Positions 43,857 through 54,021 are shown, counted from the stretch's first letter. The stretch: DNA of 64,000 nucleotides from Ignatzschineria rhizosphaerae (GCF_022655595.1 NZ_CP093379.1:2042501-2106500); one strand, 5' to 3'. Numbers and translations: made by a program. Notes: a model not told the origin generated them from the letters alone.

Positions 43857-45908
43857 GTGGAAACCTTAAAGAATCGACCGATTACCAAACTTAAAGGCGT
43901 AGGTCCAAAAACAGCCGAAACTTTAGAGAAAATTGGGATTAAGAATTATCTTGATCTTCTTTTTCACCTGCCATTTCGCTATCAAGATCGCACTCGAATT
44001 ACGCCCATTGCGCTACTACAACCTTCACAAATTGCTATTATTGAAGGGGAGATCTTTAAAAAAGAGATGACGCACGGTAAACGCCCAACCCTAATTGTTT
44101 GGTTAAAAGATGAAACAGGCGTGATTGCGGTGAGGTTCTTTAACTTCTACACCAATATGATTAAGCGCTTTGACGCACTAAAAACCCTCCGCTGCTATGG
44201 CGAGGTGCGTTATGGCATGAATCGCTTAGAGATGAGCCATCCGGAAGTCTTAAACTTTATGGATAAAGACACCGAGTTAGAAGAGCGGATGACGCCGATC
44301 TATTCACTGACTTCCGGCATTACCCAAAGGCAGATGCAAGGCTTTATTGATAATCTCCTCCAAGAGCTCAAAGAAGAGCATTTTCCAGCATTTTTAGAAA
44401 CGCCCGATGTGAATCTTAAAGATGCACTCTACTTTCTTCACAAGCCACCAACAGATGTGGATATTGAACGCTTGGAGAATAAGAAATACCCAGTGCAAGA
44501 GACATTAGCCCTCGAAGAGATCGTAGCGCATCAAGTGGCGCTTAAAAAATCTCGAGAACATTTTAGTCTCGAGAAATCGAGCCCTATTCATCTAGATCCA
44601 GATGCCATATCACAGTTTAAAGAAAATCTCCCCTTCACATTAACAGGCGCACAGAGCCGTGTGATTTCAGAGATCGAAAATGATATCCAATCTCAATCAC
44701 CTATGATGCGTTTAGTACAAGGAGATGTAGGTTCTGGTAAAACAGTCGTTGCTGCCGGCGCCTTAATTCATGCCGCCAAGGCTGGTTTTCAGGCTGTCTT
44801 TATGGCGCCAACGGAGCTCCTAGCAGAGCAACATGCGATTAACCTGCAAAAATGGTTTGAACCACTGGGTATTACTTCTCTCTTGCTCACTGGTAAACTT
44901 ACTGAAAAACAGAAACGAGAAGCCCAAACAAAAATTAAAAGTGGCGAAGTCTCCATCATTATAGGGACTCATGCCGTATTCCAAGAATCAGTGGAATATC
45001 AATCACTGAACCTTGTTATTATTGATGAACAACACCGATTTGGTGTTGAGCAGCGCCTCACTTTACAGAAAAAAGCTCCCAAAGGCTTTACGCCTCATCA
45101 ACTGATGATGACGGCTACACCGATCCCTAGAACGTTAGCAATGACGCTCTATGCAGATCTCTCAAGCTCAATCATTGATGAATATCCACCTAATCGTATT
45201 CCGATTACCACGACGGTCGTGAGCGAAAAAGCGCGAGATAAAGTGATCGAGAGAATTAATGCACAGTGCAAAGAAGGTACTCAAGTCTATTGGGTCTGTA
45301 CACTCATTGAAGAATCCGAAGTATTGCCGGCAAAAGCTGCCGAAATAACTTATGCAGATCTTTGTGAGCGCTTACCACATCTACGTATTGGGCTTGTTCA
45401 TGGCAGACAAAAATCTGCTGAAAAAGAAGCAATCATGGCATTGTTTAAAGCCCATGAGCTCGATGTTTTAGTGGCAACAACCGTTATTGAAGTCGGTGTT
45501 GATGTCCCCAATGCTTCTATCATGATTATTGAAAATGCTGAAAGATTAGGATTATCACAGCTTCATCAGCTTCGTGGCCGTGTTGGGCGTGGCTCAAAAG
45601 CGTCCTTTTGTCTCTTAATCTATTCTCCACCTTTATCTAATATGACGCGCGAGAGATTAGAGATCATGCAAGCCACTAATAACGGCTTTGAGATTGCCGA
45701 GAAGGATTTTGAACTCAGAGGCGCAGGCGATATCTTTGGCACAAGGCAAACAGGGGAGTTTCGCTTTAAAATGGCAGATCTTTTCCATCATCAGCACCTA
45801 ATTGAAGCAGCGACTGAAATTGCCAATAAAATCATTGATGATAAAGCCTTAAGCCAAAAACTCATTGATCGCTGGATAGGCGATAGTGGCGAATTTGTTT
45901 GGAGCTAA
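43857..45908 (+). CDS. recG: ATP-dependent DNA helicase RecG
   Basis: 683 residues, typical length. An N-terminal wedge/OB domain (ITKLKGVGPKTAETLEKIGI at the start) is followed by two helicase lobes with Walker A GDVGSGKTVVAAGAL near residue 291, DEQHRFGVEQR (motif II), MMTATPIPRTLAM (motif III) and LGLSQLHQLRGRVGRGSKAS (motif VI). It regresses stalled replication forks and processes recombination intermediates. The start codon is GTG and the ribosome site is weak. It stands alone after a long intergenic region. Confidence 0.95.
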   Translation: METLKNRPITKLKGVGPKTAETLEKIGIKNYLDLLFHLPFRYQDRTRITPIALLQPSQIAIIEGEIFKKEMTHGKRPTLIVWLKDETGVIAVRFFNFYTNMIKRFDALKTLRCYGEVRYGMNRLEMSHPEVLNFMDKDTELEERMTPIYSLTSGITQRQMQGFIDNLLQELKEEHFPAFLETPDVNLKDALYFLHKPPTDVDIERLENKKYPVQETLALEEIVAHQVALKKSREHFSLEKSSPIHLDPDAISQFKENLPFTLTGAQSRVISEIENDIQSQSPMMRLVQGDVGSGKTVVAAGALIHAAKAGFQAVFMAPTELLAEQHAINLQKWFEPLGITSLLLTGKLTEKQKREAQTKIKSGEVSIIIGTHAVFQESVEYQSLNLVIIDEQHRFGVEQRLTLQKKAPKGFTPHQLMMTATPIPRTLAMTLYADLSSSIIDEYPPNRIPITTTVVSEKARDKVIERINAQCKEGTQVYWVCTLIEESEVLPAKAAEITYADLCERLPHLRIGLVHGRQKSAEKEAIMALFKAHELDVLVATTVIEVGVDVPNASIMIIENAERLGLSQLHQLRGRVGRGSKASFCLLIYSPPLSNMTRERLEIMQATNNGFEIAEKDFELRGAGDIFGTRQTGEFRFKMADLFHHQHLIEAATEIANKIIDDKALSQKLIDRWIGDSGEFVWS

Positions 45909-45929
45909 ATTCAAAGTAAAAACCTCTCT

Positions 45930-46982
45930 CTACGAAAACTTTGGCGCAAGCAACCACTTAAATGGCATGATTGATGCAAGTAACAGCGAGATAATAACCG
46001 CTATCCCCGTTAATCCCAGCGCCAACAGTAGGTTAATGGTAATACCATAACTGTGCAAAATAGCGAGTAATCCCGTACAAATAATTGGATGAATAAGATA
46101 GATCCCAAGGGCTTTTGGGGCAATTTTTTCCAAAACCTTTAAATAACGAATCAGGTAGATCGCAATCATCCCTAAAAGAATACTAAATAGCATAAAAAGA
46201 AGATAATTTAGTAACGCAATAGTGGCTGAGATGCCGGAGGTTTTTATTAAGGACTCACTCATTGGCAATCTTAAAAAACTCCCCATAAATAGCGCTAAAA
46301 CAGCTAAAAGAAAACCAATAAAGACAACCCAAGAAACTCCTCGCCATCTTGCAATAAGGTGATGAGATACTTGCCGGCCTAAATAAAAAATGGGGTAATA
46401 GCCAATTACTAGGGCAAATCCTGTATAAGGAAGCGCTTTATAGAAAGCGAGAAATCCTATGGCTAAAAACCCTAAAAAAAGTAGCACTTTTGCTATCGAG
46501 CCCAGATTAAATCCAGAGAGCCAAAGGCTAAACCACTGCCAAAAAGGAACGGCTAAAATAAACCAAACCCCATCTAAAGGCGACAGGAAAAATGCTAGCC
46601 AAGAGAAATGCCCCTCTAACAGTAATGGGATTGTGTTTAAGAGCTGAAAGGCACTATAAGTGATGAATGCCGGCAATACACCATGATTAATCTCCTTTAT
46701 TGTACTTCCTTGTGATAAGTAAGCGGCAATAAAGATAAACATGGGAATAAGCACCATATTAAGCCCTAGAAGAATTCCTCGCAGTAGAGAAACTTCTATT
46801 TCTGAAAACGATATTGTAACTCCCAATATTGTCGATTCATGCATAGCAGATAGATTCCCTGAGATAGCGCTCAATGGAATCTTGTCTAAAAAGAAGAGCA
46901 ATACCATCAAAACACTCAACATCCATTTAAGGGTTTGCCAAAAAGGTTTTGGCTCACTACTCGCTATTAGCGCCGTGCTCAT
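45930..46982 (-). CDS. acyltransferase-3-like membrane protein
   Basis: 350 residues with about ten transmembrane helices. Segments that match the acyltransferase-3 pattern: IPMFIFIAAYLSQ near residue 78, GVWFILAVPFWQWFSLWL near residue 137, YYPIFYLGRQV near residue 197 and KALGIYLIHPIICTGLL near residue 293. Such proteins O-acetylate surface sugars or succinoglycans; the N-terminal catalytic His of the family is not obvious here, so activity is uncertain. Convergent with recG. Confidence 0.65.
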   Translation of the reverse strand: MSTALIASSEPKPFWQTLKWMLSVLMVLLFFLDKIPLSAISGNLSAMHESTILGVTISFSEIEVSLLRGILLGLNMVLIPMFIFIAAYLSQGSTIKEINHGVLPAFITYSAFQLLNTIPLLLEGHFSWLAFFLSPLDGVWFILAVPFWQWFSLWLSGFNLGSIAKVLLFLGFLAIGFLAFYKALPYTGFALVIGYYPIFYLGRQVSHHLIARWRGVSWVVFIGFLLAVLALFMGSFLRLPMSESLIKTSGISATIALLNYLLFMLFSILLGMIAIYLIRYLKVLEKIAPKALGIYLIHPIICTGLLAILHSYGITINLLLALGLTGIAVIISLLLASIMPFKWLLAPKFS

Positions 46983-47090
46983 CGATGATCCTTTTATTTT
47001 TAACTTTTAGTAAAACGGTCTCTTCTAATATTCGCTCCCTACTCGAGCTAATACCTTCTTTCAAAGAGGCGCCATATAATAAAACGCCTC

Positions 47091-47912
47091 TTAAGAAGAT
47101 AACAACGTATTTTTAAGATCCGTAATAAACATGTGTCCCGGCGCATGAGTAATGACGAAATCAGGCTTCGAGCGCATGACCGCTGCTTGAGGAGTCACGC
47201 CACAAGCCCAAAATACCGGCACTTCCCCAGGTTTTATCATCACGGAATCCCCAAAATCAGGTTGATGAATATTTTGAATGCCAATGATAGAAGGATCACC
47301 AATATGTATAGGCGCACCATGGACTTCTGGTAGCTGCTGAGTAATAGTCACCGCTTTGACAACTTGATCATAAGGGATCGGGCGCATACTCACGACTAAG
47401 GGACCGCTAAAGATGCCGGCAGGCGTTGTTTCAATATTAGTGATATACATCGGGACATTACAATTTTCTGTAATATGCCGCATCTCAATCTCTGTATCCA
47501 TTAAGGGCGCTTCAAAACTAAAACTGCAACCTAGCAAAAAGCTCACCAAATCTTCTCGCCAATAATCCTCCACAGATTCAAGCTCATTGACATATTCCCC
47601 ATTTTCATAAATTCGATAAAGGGGGATATCGCGAGCGATATCTGAATCTTTAGCTGTTAAATGAAAACATCTAGAACCCACATCACTGACCTCTAAAATC
47701 GGGCAAGGCTTAGGATTTCTTTGGGCAAAAAGCAAAAAATCATAGGCATATTTTTGTGGCAAAACCACTAAATTTCCTTGCGCATATCCTTTGGCAATTC
47801 CTGCCGTTGGGCGTTTTAAGTCTCCTTCCCGAATCAAGGCTCTTACCTTTTGTGGGGACATTTTTGCTAATGTATCTTGATTTAATAAATTCTGATTTAA
47901 CAAACTCTCCAT
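47091..47912 (-). CDS. DUF1445/YcsI family protein (putative hydro-lyase, D-glutamate cyclase-like)
   Basis: 273 residues from the ATG at 47912, with GAGGAG before it. The family marks are strong: MSPQKVRALIREGDLKRPTAG at the N-terminus (20-residue core quoted in part), VSFLLGCSFSFEAPL, NVPMYITNI, GPLVVSMRPI, and the C-terminal PVFWACGVTPQAAV and FVITHAPGHMFITDL. Relatives are annotated hydro-lyases and include the D-glutamate cyclase of mitochondria. The bacterial substrate is not established. Often paired with a transporter of the NRAMP or YcsG type, but none is present here. Confidence 0.85.
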   Translation of the reverse strand: MESLLNQNLLNQDTLAKMSPQKVRALIREGDLKRPTAGIAKGYAQGNLVVLPQKYAYDFLLFAQRNPKPCPILEVSDVGSRCFHLTAKDSDIARDIPLYRIYENGEYVNELESVEDYWREDLVSFLLGCSFSFEAPLMDTEIEMRHITENCNVPMYITNIETTPAGIFSGPLVVSMRPIPYDQVVKAVTITQQLPEVHGAPIHIGDPSIIGIQNIHQPDFGDSVMIKPGEVPVFWACGVTPQAAVMRSKPDFVITHAPGHMFITDLKNTLLSS

Positions 47913-48030
47913 TTTATCACTCCTCAATGATGATTATTAAATGCCGCGCATCAGCTATTAACCATAAGAAATATGTGCTATTTGGTATCTTGTAAGCACT
48001 GTTTAATAGATACCTTTATAGATTTATGCA

Positions 48031-48120
48031 AGGCTGGAAGGAATGTTTCGTATTTTTTTCTAAAATCCCGTGCCAGCGGTTTAAGACTTGCTTTTCTTAA
48101 ACCAATTTTACTCTATTTTG
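48031..48120 (+). repeat. family-B intergenic repeat, divergent copy 2
   Basis: GGCTGGAAGGAATG...TTTTTTTCTAAAATCCCGTGCCAGCGG...AAGACTTGC aligns in order with copies 1 and 3. Its 3' end, CTTAAACCAATTTTACTCTA, resembles the terminal repeat of family A. Family-A copy 48188 follows 68 bp later. Confidence 0.55.
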
Positions 48121-48187
48121 TGGCAATAAGCTGTTGCCATAAGATTATTAAAATAAGGCTCATCAGCTATTTTTTCAAAATTATTTT

Positions 48188-48343
48188 ATAGTAACATCCG
48201 CTTAAAAGTTACTGAATTAGATCGCCGGCAAATCGGTTATAAAAAGCGCAAGAATCATTCTATCCAGCATCATGCAAGCTCATTTGATTCACGTTGTACT
48301 CTTTGACTTTTAAAACAATGTTTCTTACACCAAATGACTATAT
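48188..48343 (-). repeat. family-A intergenic repeat (inverted copy)
   Basis: 156 bp in minus orientation, left end TATAGTAACATCCGCTT, right end CCAAATGACTATA; core GAATCATTCTATCCAGCATC identical to the copy at 37953. Lies between the divergent YcsI-like and channel genes. Confidence 0.8.
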
Positions 48344-48481
48344 AAAAGATTTCACACAGTTAGAGAGGGAATTAATGCCGAAGCCTCGCAATAAACGCTA
48401 TAATTGATCGTTGTAAATATTTATAGACAAAAACAGAGATCTTTGTGGATCTCTGCTGCTGTTGACTTTGGATCAAAGCCC

Positions 48482-49234
48482 ATGACTAAAATTCATTTTA
48501 ACTTCCAATTATTTGCTAGAAAAACTCTCTATATTCTCACGATTGTGGCATCTCTCATCTTAATTGCCGATATTACAATCGTTGATCTTCCTAATATTCA
48601 GCGAAATCTCGATGTAGAGCCGACACGTTTGCAATTTTGGATCTGTATCTATTTTCTGATTGATTTCATGCTCTTAATGCTTATTGCTGATGATAAATGG
48701 CAATACTTTAAGCGCTACTTTATCTTGCTACCTTTATCGATTCCTTATAGCAATATTTTAACCTATTACTCCGTGGATTTAAGTGCTGATCTTCTCTACC
48801 TTTTAAAGTTTATGCCCATTATCCGCGGCGTTGTGGCGATGATATTACTTATTAATCTTTTAATTAGTAATAAGATCACCGGCCTTTTCATTGCCTATCT
48901 TTCGATCTTTATCTCAATTGCCTATATCTTAACGCTCATCTTTTTCCTCTTTGAATCTCCTAAAAACCCAGAGGTAAAATCTTATTATGATGTTCTCTGG
49001 TGGGCTTCAATGACTGTCACAACACTTGGGTCTAATATCATTCCCATTACAGGTGCCGGCAAGATCTGTACTGCCATTCTTGCCATTACAGGGATTACAA
49101 TCTTCCCGATCTTTACGGTCTATATTACAACGCTGGTGCAAGCTTGGAATAGTAAAGATAGGCAAGCTCATTTAGCAAAAGAGCGACAAGAGAGCGCCTC
49201 TATTTCCAGTAATTTACCGGCAAAAAATCCTTAA
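48482..49234 (+). CDS. ion-channel-like membrane protein with unusual selectivity filter
   Basis: 250 residues from the ATG at 48482, with no clear ribosome site. It has six transmembrane helices in the voltage-gated-channel layout. The pore loop is YDVLWWASMTVTTLGSNIIP near residue 170, followed by a pore-lining helix (ICTAILAITGITIFPIFTVY). Potassium channels have TVGYGD at this spot; here it is TTLGSN. The S4-like region FKRYFILLPLSIPY has few charges, so voltage sensing is doubtful. Ion specificity cannot be stated. C-terminal tail is short and polar. Confidence 0.7.
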   Translation: MTKIHFNFQLFARKTLYILTIVASLILIADITIVDLPNIQRNLDVEPTRLQFWICIYFLIDFMLLMLIADDKWQYFKRYFILLPLSIPYSNILTYYSVDLSADLLYLLKFMPIIRGVVAMILLINLLISNKITGLFIAYLSIFISIAYILTLIFFLFESPKNPEVKSYYDVLWWASMTVTTLGSNIIPITGAGKICTAILAITGITIFPIFTVYITTLVQAWNSKDRQAHLAKERQESASISSNLPAKNP

Positions 49235-49481
49235 TGATCATTTAAAACTCCATATTAAAATTTTATTAAAGAAAAACATATCCATATCAATATTTGCCCT
49301 TTTAACTTCAAGTCTCGAAAGATTAATCATCCTATAATGAGGATTAATCTATAGAAAAGTATTTTAAGATAAACAATTCTCATTCAGCACCTTTCCTAGT
49401 TCTCGATTGCTGCATGAGTTATTGTCAGAAGTTTTTTATTCACTAATTGATCCAAAATTTGTGATCAAAAGGAGTCAAATA

Positions 49482-50630
49482 ATGAGCAGTACTTTCTTTA
49501 TGCCACCTGTCAACGTTATCGGTGAAAATGCCCTTGTAGATGCTGTTGCAACGTTAAAAGGTTATAACTTTAAAAAAGCATTAATCGTCACTGATAGCTT
49601 TCTTGCGAAATCAGGTATGGCAGATGAAGTGATCAATCTCCTTAAAAAAGATGGTATGACGGCTGTTGTTTTTGATGGCACGAATCCAAACCCAACCACC
49701 AAAAATGTCGCGGATGGTTTGGCGATTTTAAAAGCTGAAAAATGCGATTTTGTGATCTCTCTTGGTGGCGGATCTCCTCATGATTGCGCCAAAGGGATCG
49801 CTCTTTGTGCCACAAATGGTGATGATATCAGCGCATTTGAAGGCCTTGATAAAACCAAACACCCACAATTACCGATGGTTGCAATTAATACAACCGCGGG
49901 AACAGCTTCAGAGATGACCCGTTTTTGTATCATCACAGATGAAGAGCGTCATGTAAAAATGGCGATCGTTGATAAAAACTCAACCCCAATCCTTTCTGTT
50001 AATGATCCTCATCTAATGAAAGGAATGCCTAAAGGCTTAACGGCTGCAACGGGAATGGATGCATTGACACACTCCATTGAAGCTTATATCTCAACAGCGG
50101 CAAATCCTATTACCGATGCTTGTGCGCTTAAAGCGATTACGCTGATTATTGAAAACCTGAAAACAGCGGTTGAAAATGGTAACGATATTACGGCTCGTGA
50201 CAATATGGCATACGCGCAATTCTTAGCTGGAATGGCATTTAATAATGCCTCTTTGGGTTATGTTCATGCAATGGCTCACCAATTAGGGGGAATGTATGAC
50301 TTACCTCATGGTGTTTGTAATGCGGTTCTTCTTCCACATGTTTTAGATTTTAATAAAACAGCTGCCGCAGCGCGCCTTAAAGATGTGGCTAAAGCGCTCC
50401 ATGTGAATGTTGAAGGGATGAGTGATATGGATGGAGCAAATGCCGCTATTGCAAAAATCCGTGAATTATCAGCATCAATTGATATCCCAGCCAATCTCAC
50501 ACTCTTAAATGCAAAAGCTGAAGATATCCCTCTTCTTGCTAAAAATGCGCTTTTAGATGTCTGTTCAGCAACAAATCCTGTACAAGGCTCGCAAGCTGAT
50601 GTAGAAGGGATTTTTAAAGCAGCAATGTAG
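49482..50630 (+). CDS. iron-containing alcohol dehydrogenase (YiaY/AdhB type)
   Basis: 382 residues from the ATG at 49482, AAAAGGAG nine bases upstream. Fe-ADH motifs: [19 protein letters not shown] near residue 93, [16 protein letters not shown] near residue 142, and the iron ligands around [11 protein letters not shown] near residue 193 and [20 protein letters not shown] near residue 261. It interconverts primary alcohols and aldehydes with NAD. A possible role in handling aldehydes of amine breakdown is inference. Single gene with its own terminator. Confidence 0.9.
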   Translation: MSSTFFMPPVNVIGENALVDAVATLKGYNFKKALIVTDSFLAKSGMADEVINLLKKDGMTAVVFDGTNPNPTTKNVADGLAILKAEKCDFVISLGGGSPHDCAKGIALCATNGDDISAFEGLDKTKHPQLPMVAINTTAGTASEMTRFCIITDEERHVKMAIVDKNSTPILSVNDPHLMKGMPKGLTAATGMDALTHSIEAYISTAANPITDACALKAITLIIENLKTAVENGNDITARDNMAYAQFLAGMAFNNASLGYVHAMAHQLGGMYDLPHGVCNAVLLPHVLDFNKTAAAARLKDVAKALHVNVEGMSDMDGANAAIAKIRELSASIDIPANLTLLNAKAEDIPLLAKNALLDVCSATNPVQGSQADVEGIFKAAM

Positions 50631-50686
50631 TCATTTAACAATAGACCTTTAAGTCTATGTCTATTTAATGAAATGGACTTAATCGC

Positions 50687-50722
50687 AAAAAGCAGTTTCT
50701 TAATTGAAAACTGCTTTTTTTT
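50687..50722 (+). terminator. terminator of the Fe-alcohol dehydrogenase gene
   Basis: AAAAAGCAGTTT(TC), loop TTAATTG, AAAACTGCTTTTTTTT. Long T-tract, 56 bp after the stop. Confidence 0.88.
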
Positions 50723-50793
50723 ATGTCAGATCTCTTCCCTCACAGCTCTAAATAAATCTTGAAATCACTATCTGATTTAACAAACATCACGCT

Positions 50794-51369
50794 TTAAGCG
50801 CTTAGTTTTGTGACACAATCAAATACCTTCCAAAGCGCTTGAAAGCGCTTTTCATATTTTTCATGCCCTCCGAAAAGCAGCTCTGTTTGTAGTGAATCAA
50901 TCATTGCCATATAAGTCGCTGTTAGCTCCTCTACAGAAAGATCACTGACATTATGTCTTAAGGGCGAGCTTTCAATCACACTCACAAGATGCCGCTCAAC
51001 ATGATCCATAAAAGCATGCATTGGCGTAATTGATTCATGATATAGATGCGATGGCGGTGCAAAGATCGTGCGTAACCAAAACTGCATATCATGTGATTTC
51101 ATAAAACGACTATCTAAACTCTCTAGATAAGCATAGAGCTGCTTTTTAAGAGATTCCCCACCACAAATCATGGCTTTAATGTAATCTAATTCCCGCTCAA
51201 TCATAATAGGAATAAGACTTAAAAAAAGCTCATCTTTATTGCGAAAATGCGCATAGATAGAGGCCTTTTTAATCCCCACATCACTGGCAATCTCATTCAT
51301 GGTAGTGGCATCAAATCCTTGCTCGGCAAATCGAATTAATGCCACATGCTGTAATTTCGAAGCTGTCAT
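50794..51369 (-). CDS. TetR/AcrR-family transcriptional regulator
   Basis: 191 residues. N-terminal helix-turn-helix ALIRFAEQGFDATTMNEIAS followed by GIKKASIYAHFRNKDELF is textbook TetR. The C-terminal ligand domain is not assignable. It lies 129 bp downstream of the Bcr-type pump on the same strand, and may repress it through the palindrome at 52801. Confidence 0.88.
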   Translation of the reverse strand: MTASKLQHVALIRFAEQGFDATTMNEIASDVGIKKASIYAHFRNKDELFLSLIPIMIERELDYIKAMICGGESLKKQLYAYLESLDSRFMKSHDMQFWLRTIFAPPSHLYHESITPMHAFMDHVERHLVSVIESSPLRHNVSDLSVEELTATYMAMIDSLQTELLFGGHEKYEKRFQALWKVFDCVTKLSA

Positions 51370-51498
51370 CTCTCTATTCCATTTTTCTATTATCTAAAAA
51401 TTATATACTAGTTATGACAGATGATCAGCGCCGATTCTTAATCTTCCGCAAAAGCATGCGATCCCCTTTTTGGGGAAAGGGGCAATATACCTTTACAC

Positions 51499-52710
51499 TT
51501 ATGCATTTTGGGGCACTCGGCAAAGCATTAATAATCCTATTGCTAAAATACCGCAAATCGCGATCGCAATTGGTAATAGCGCAATGCTCTGCACAAAAAG
51601 AGTTGCAATATATCCTGTAATTGCCGGCAATAGATATTGTAAAACGCCCATCACAGAAGAAGCTGCACCTGCTTGTTTACCGCCACTATTCATTGTTAAT
51701 GCCGTAATATTGCCTAATACCAATCCTAATGCCGAAATAGAGATTGCTAAAAGGGCGGTATAAACCAAAATACTTAGCGACATCTGCTGCGTTAATAGAT
51801 ATAAAATAGCAGCAAAAAGCGTATGAATAATCATGCCAATCATCAATAAAGCACGCGCGGAAACACCTCTGACTAAAAAGATATTTGAGATCATGCCGCT
51901 TACCACAAGCCCTATCGAGTTCATCGCAAAGAGATAACTAAACATGGTTGATGAGAGTCCAAAATGCTCTCTAAAAATATAGGCGGAGCTACTGACATAA
52001 AGAAAAAGCCCACTCATCGCAAATCCAGAGGCAAGCGCATAGAGCATAAAATGAAAATTACCCATCTGCGCGAAATAGGTTTTACACACATATTTTACAT
52101 TAAGAGGAGAGCGATCTTGAATCGGTAGAGAATCGGGAACTAAATACCAAGCCCAAACAAGACTGATCAATCCGACAAAGGCGATTACCCAAAAAATCAT
52201 CCGCCAATCACTAATATCGAGCACAATTCCGCCAAGAACAGGGGCAAGAATTGGGCCGAGCATCATCGCTTGCATTAATAGCGAAAAGACATGAGCAGAT
52301 TCCTTTAAGTTACAAGTATCTGCCACAATAGCCCTTGGCGTCACTAACCCTGCAGATGCGCCAATTGCTTGAATAAAGCGCGCGGCTAAAAGCCACTCAA
52401 CAGTTGGTGCCACTGCGCCCATGATAGAACCTATAATAAAGATGATAATCCCAATCAATAAGGGGATTCTGCGGCCAAAACGATCTAATAAAGGACCATA
52501 AATCCCCTGCCCAATGGCAAGCCCACCTAGAAAAATAGCTAATGTTTGTTGAACCCTTCCAAAGGGGACTTGTAAATCTTCTGCGATATCTGGCATTCCC
52601 GGCAAATACATATCAATGGCCATAGAATCTAAAGCCGTTAACAGCGCCATTAAAAGAAGAAGGGAGATACTCACCGCTCGACGATTACTCGTCACTATTT
52701 TTGCTCTCAT
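51499..52710 (-). CDS. Bcr/CflA-family multidrug efflux MFS transporter
   Basis: 403 residues with 12 transmembrane helices. Motifs: SMAIDMYLPGMPDIAEDL near residue 29, the MFS loop GPLLDRFGRRIPLLIG near residue 71 and GASAGLVTPRAIVADTC near residue 118, all as in bicyclomycin-type pumps. It exports drugs or amino acids in exchange for protons. The N-terminal start MRAKIVTSNRR is accepted. Upstream lies a strong palindrome at 52801-52832. Confidence 0.9.
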   Translation of the reverse strand: MRAKIVTSNRRAVSISLLLLMALLTALDSMAIDMYLPGMPDIAEDLQVPFGRVQQTLAIFLGGLAIGQGIYGPLLDRFGRRIPLLIGIIIFIIGSIMGAVAPTVEWLLAARFIQAIGASAGLVTPRAIVADTCNLKESAHVFSLLMQAMMLGPILAPVLGGIVLDISDWRMIFWVIAFVGLISLVWAWYLVPDSLPIQDRSPLNVKYVCKTYFAQMGNFHFMLYALASGFAMSGLFLYVSSSAYIFREHFGLSSTMFSYLFAMNSIGLVVSGMISNIFLVRGVSARALLMIGMIIHTLFAAILYLLTQQMSLSILVYTALLAISISALGLVLGNITALTMNSGGKQAGAASSVMGVLQYLLPAITGYIATLFVQSIALLPIAIAICGILAIGLLMLCRVPQNA

Positions 52711-53036
52711 AAAATTTTATTTTCTAACCTATGATTCATTCATCAAATAATCAAAGCATCCTTGCTTTGCTGCTAAAACATCATCTTTAATACTTCATCT
52801 AAATATTACCTACCTACCGTAAGGTAATATTTAGAAAAAGACTATATAGCAATCATTTCAATCCTGCAAGCATCTCTTAAAATAAAATTCTCCACATCAT
52901 TTCATCCCCTTTATCGCGCTAGTATTGTCCCCCTATTTATAAAAGGGAGAGATGAGATCTCTTTATTCACTCCAAATCTTCTTTCCCTAATCTCTTCTCC
53001 TAAGCCCTATTGTGAAAATAGATAATGGCATTACAA
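52711..53036. other. intergenic region upstream of the efflux pump gene
   Basis: AT-rich DNA with the 32-bp palindrome at 52801-52832. No ORF. Beyond it is the terminator of the DyP gene. Confidence 0.45.
52801..52832. promoter_or_regulatory. palindromic operator candidate upstream of the MFS pump
   Basis: AAATATTACCT, 10-bp spacer ACCTACCGTA, AGGTAATATTT: perfect 11-bp arms, starting 91 bp before the pump start codon. Symmetry and position fit a TetR operator, and a TetR gene is directly downstream. It could also fold as a hairpin, though no T-tract follows. Confidence 0.55.
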
Positions 53037-53066
53037 AAAAATAGCGCTCAAACGAGCGCTATTTTA
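53037..53066 (-). terminator. terminator of the DyP peroxidase gene
   Basis: AATAGCGCTC, loop AAAC, GAGCGCTATT with T-run on both strands (AAAAAATAGC on the left). 35 bp beyond the stop codon. Confidence 0.85.
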
Positions 53067-53100
53067 AAGTTTTATGCAATTTTGAATGATATTAATACCA

Positions 53101-54021
53101 TTACGCCGCACCAATCTCTTCTAATTGATCCAAAGATGGGACATAGAGGAAACTCCCAGTAACCGCATGAGTATAAGAGAGCATTCGATCAAAATGCTCA
53201 TCCTCATCTCCAAACATTCTTGCTAGCATCTTCACAAAACGGCTAAGCTCAGCACTATAGGCTAAGAAATAGAGCCCTTTTTCACCACTTGCATAACCAT
53301 ATGGCAAGCTATGGCGAACGATCTCTAGTTCTTCCCCATCTTCATCAATCACAACACGTTCCGTATGGGCACCAACTGGTTTTGCCTCATCATCCATCTC
53401 AATATCAGACTCTTTATGACGACCAAAAACGCCCTCTTGAGTTTCAAGATCAAAGTGATTAAATTGCTCTAATGAATGAACCCATTTTTGAGCAATCACA
53501 TAACTACCGCCCGCATCAATGCCATCATTAATTACCACAACGTCCTGACGATCCTTTGCGCCTTTGGGATTTTCCGTGCCATCAACAAAGCCACTTAAAT
53601 CACGCGCTTCTAACCAGCGAAAGCCATGAACCTCTTCTTCAATCGTCACAAGCCCTTTAAAGAGCTTAACTAAATCTTGCGCTACAGAAAAATTAATACG
53701 ATGGGAGTGAGAGTTAATATGTACAAACATATCACGCTGCGTCGCTTTAGCCATTCCATAACCAAGCTCTTTAAAGTCCACAAGCTCAGGCGCACTCTCT
53801 TTATTTCCTGAAAGCTTCGTCCAAACATCACGGCCAAACGCCACCACGACCTGTAAACCTGAATCAGAAAAGCGGCTAATATAAGAACGCTGTCTTGCTA
53901 ATAACCCTGAAATTGCATCTTTAATAGCATCAAGATCTTCGCTTTTAAAATCAATTTCCATAAAGATTGCATGATCGCGGTTTTCAATAATTAAACCTTC
54001 CTGAAAATTCAGTTCACTCAT
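53101..54021 (-). CDS. DyP-type (dye-decolorising) heme peroxidase, YfeX-like
   Basis: 306 residues from the ATG at 54021 (AAAGGAG six bases upstream). The family marker GFVDGTENP near residue 148, with the catalytic Asp, is present, followed by the proximal His region KPVGAHTERVV and the heme pocket R of IVRHSLPYG. MFGDEDEHFDRML near the C-terminus is also typical. YfeX acts on porphyrinogens and possibly on heme iron; no signal peptide, so cytosolic. Class B by length. Single gene. Confidence 0.88.
   Translation of the reverse strand: MSELNFQEGLIIENRDHAIFMEIDFKSEDLDAIKDAISGLLARQRSYISRFSDSGLQVVVAFGRDVWTKLSGNKESAPELVDFKELGYGMAKATQRDMFVHINSHSHRINFSVAQDLVKLFKGLVTIEEEVHGFRWLEARDLSGFVDGTENPKGAKDRQDVVVINDGIDAGGSYVIAQKWVHSLEQFNHFDLETQEGVFGRHKESDIEMDDEAKPVGAHTERVVIDEDGEELEIVRHSLPYGYASGEKGLYFLAYSAELSRFVKMLARMFGDEDEHFDRMLSYTHAVTGSFLYVPSLDQLEEIGAA

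Noticed and set aside
47973-48191. 72-codon plus-strand ORF upstream of the channel gene
   Set aside because: It lies within the family-B repeat and touches the family-A copy; other copies of the repeats do not keep the frame.
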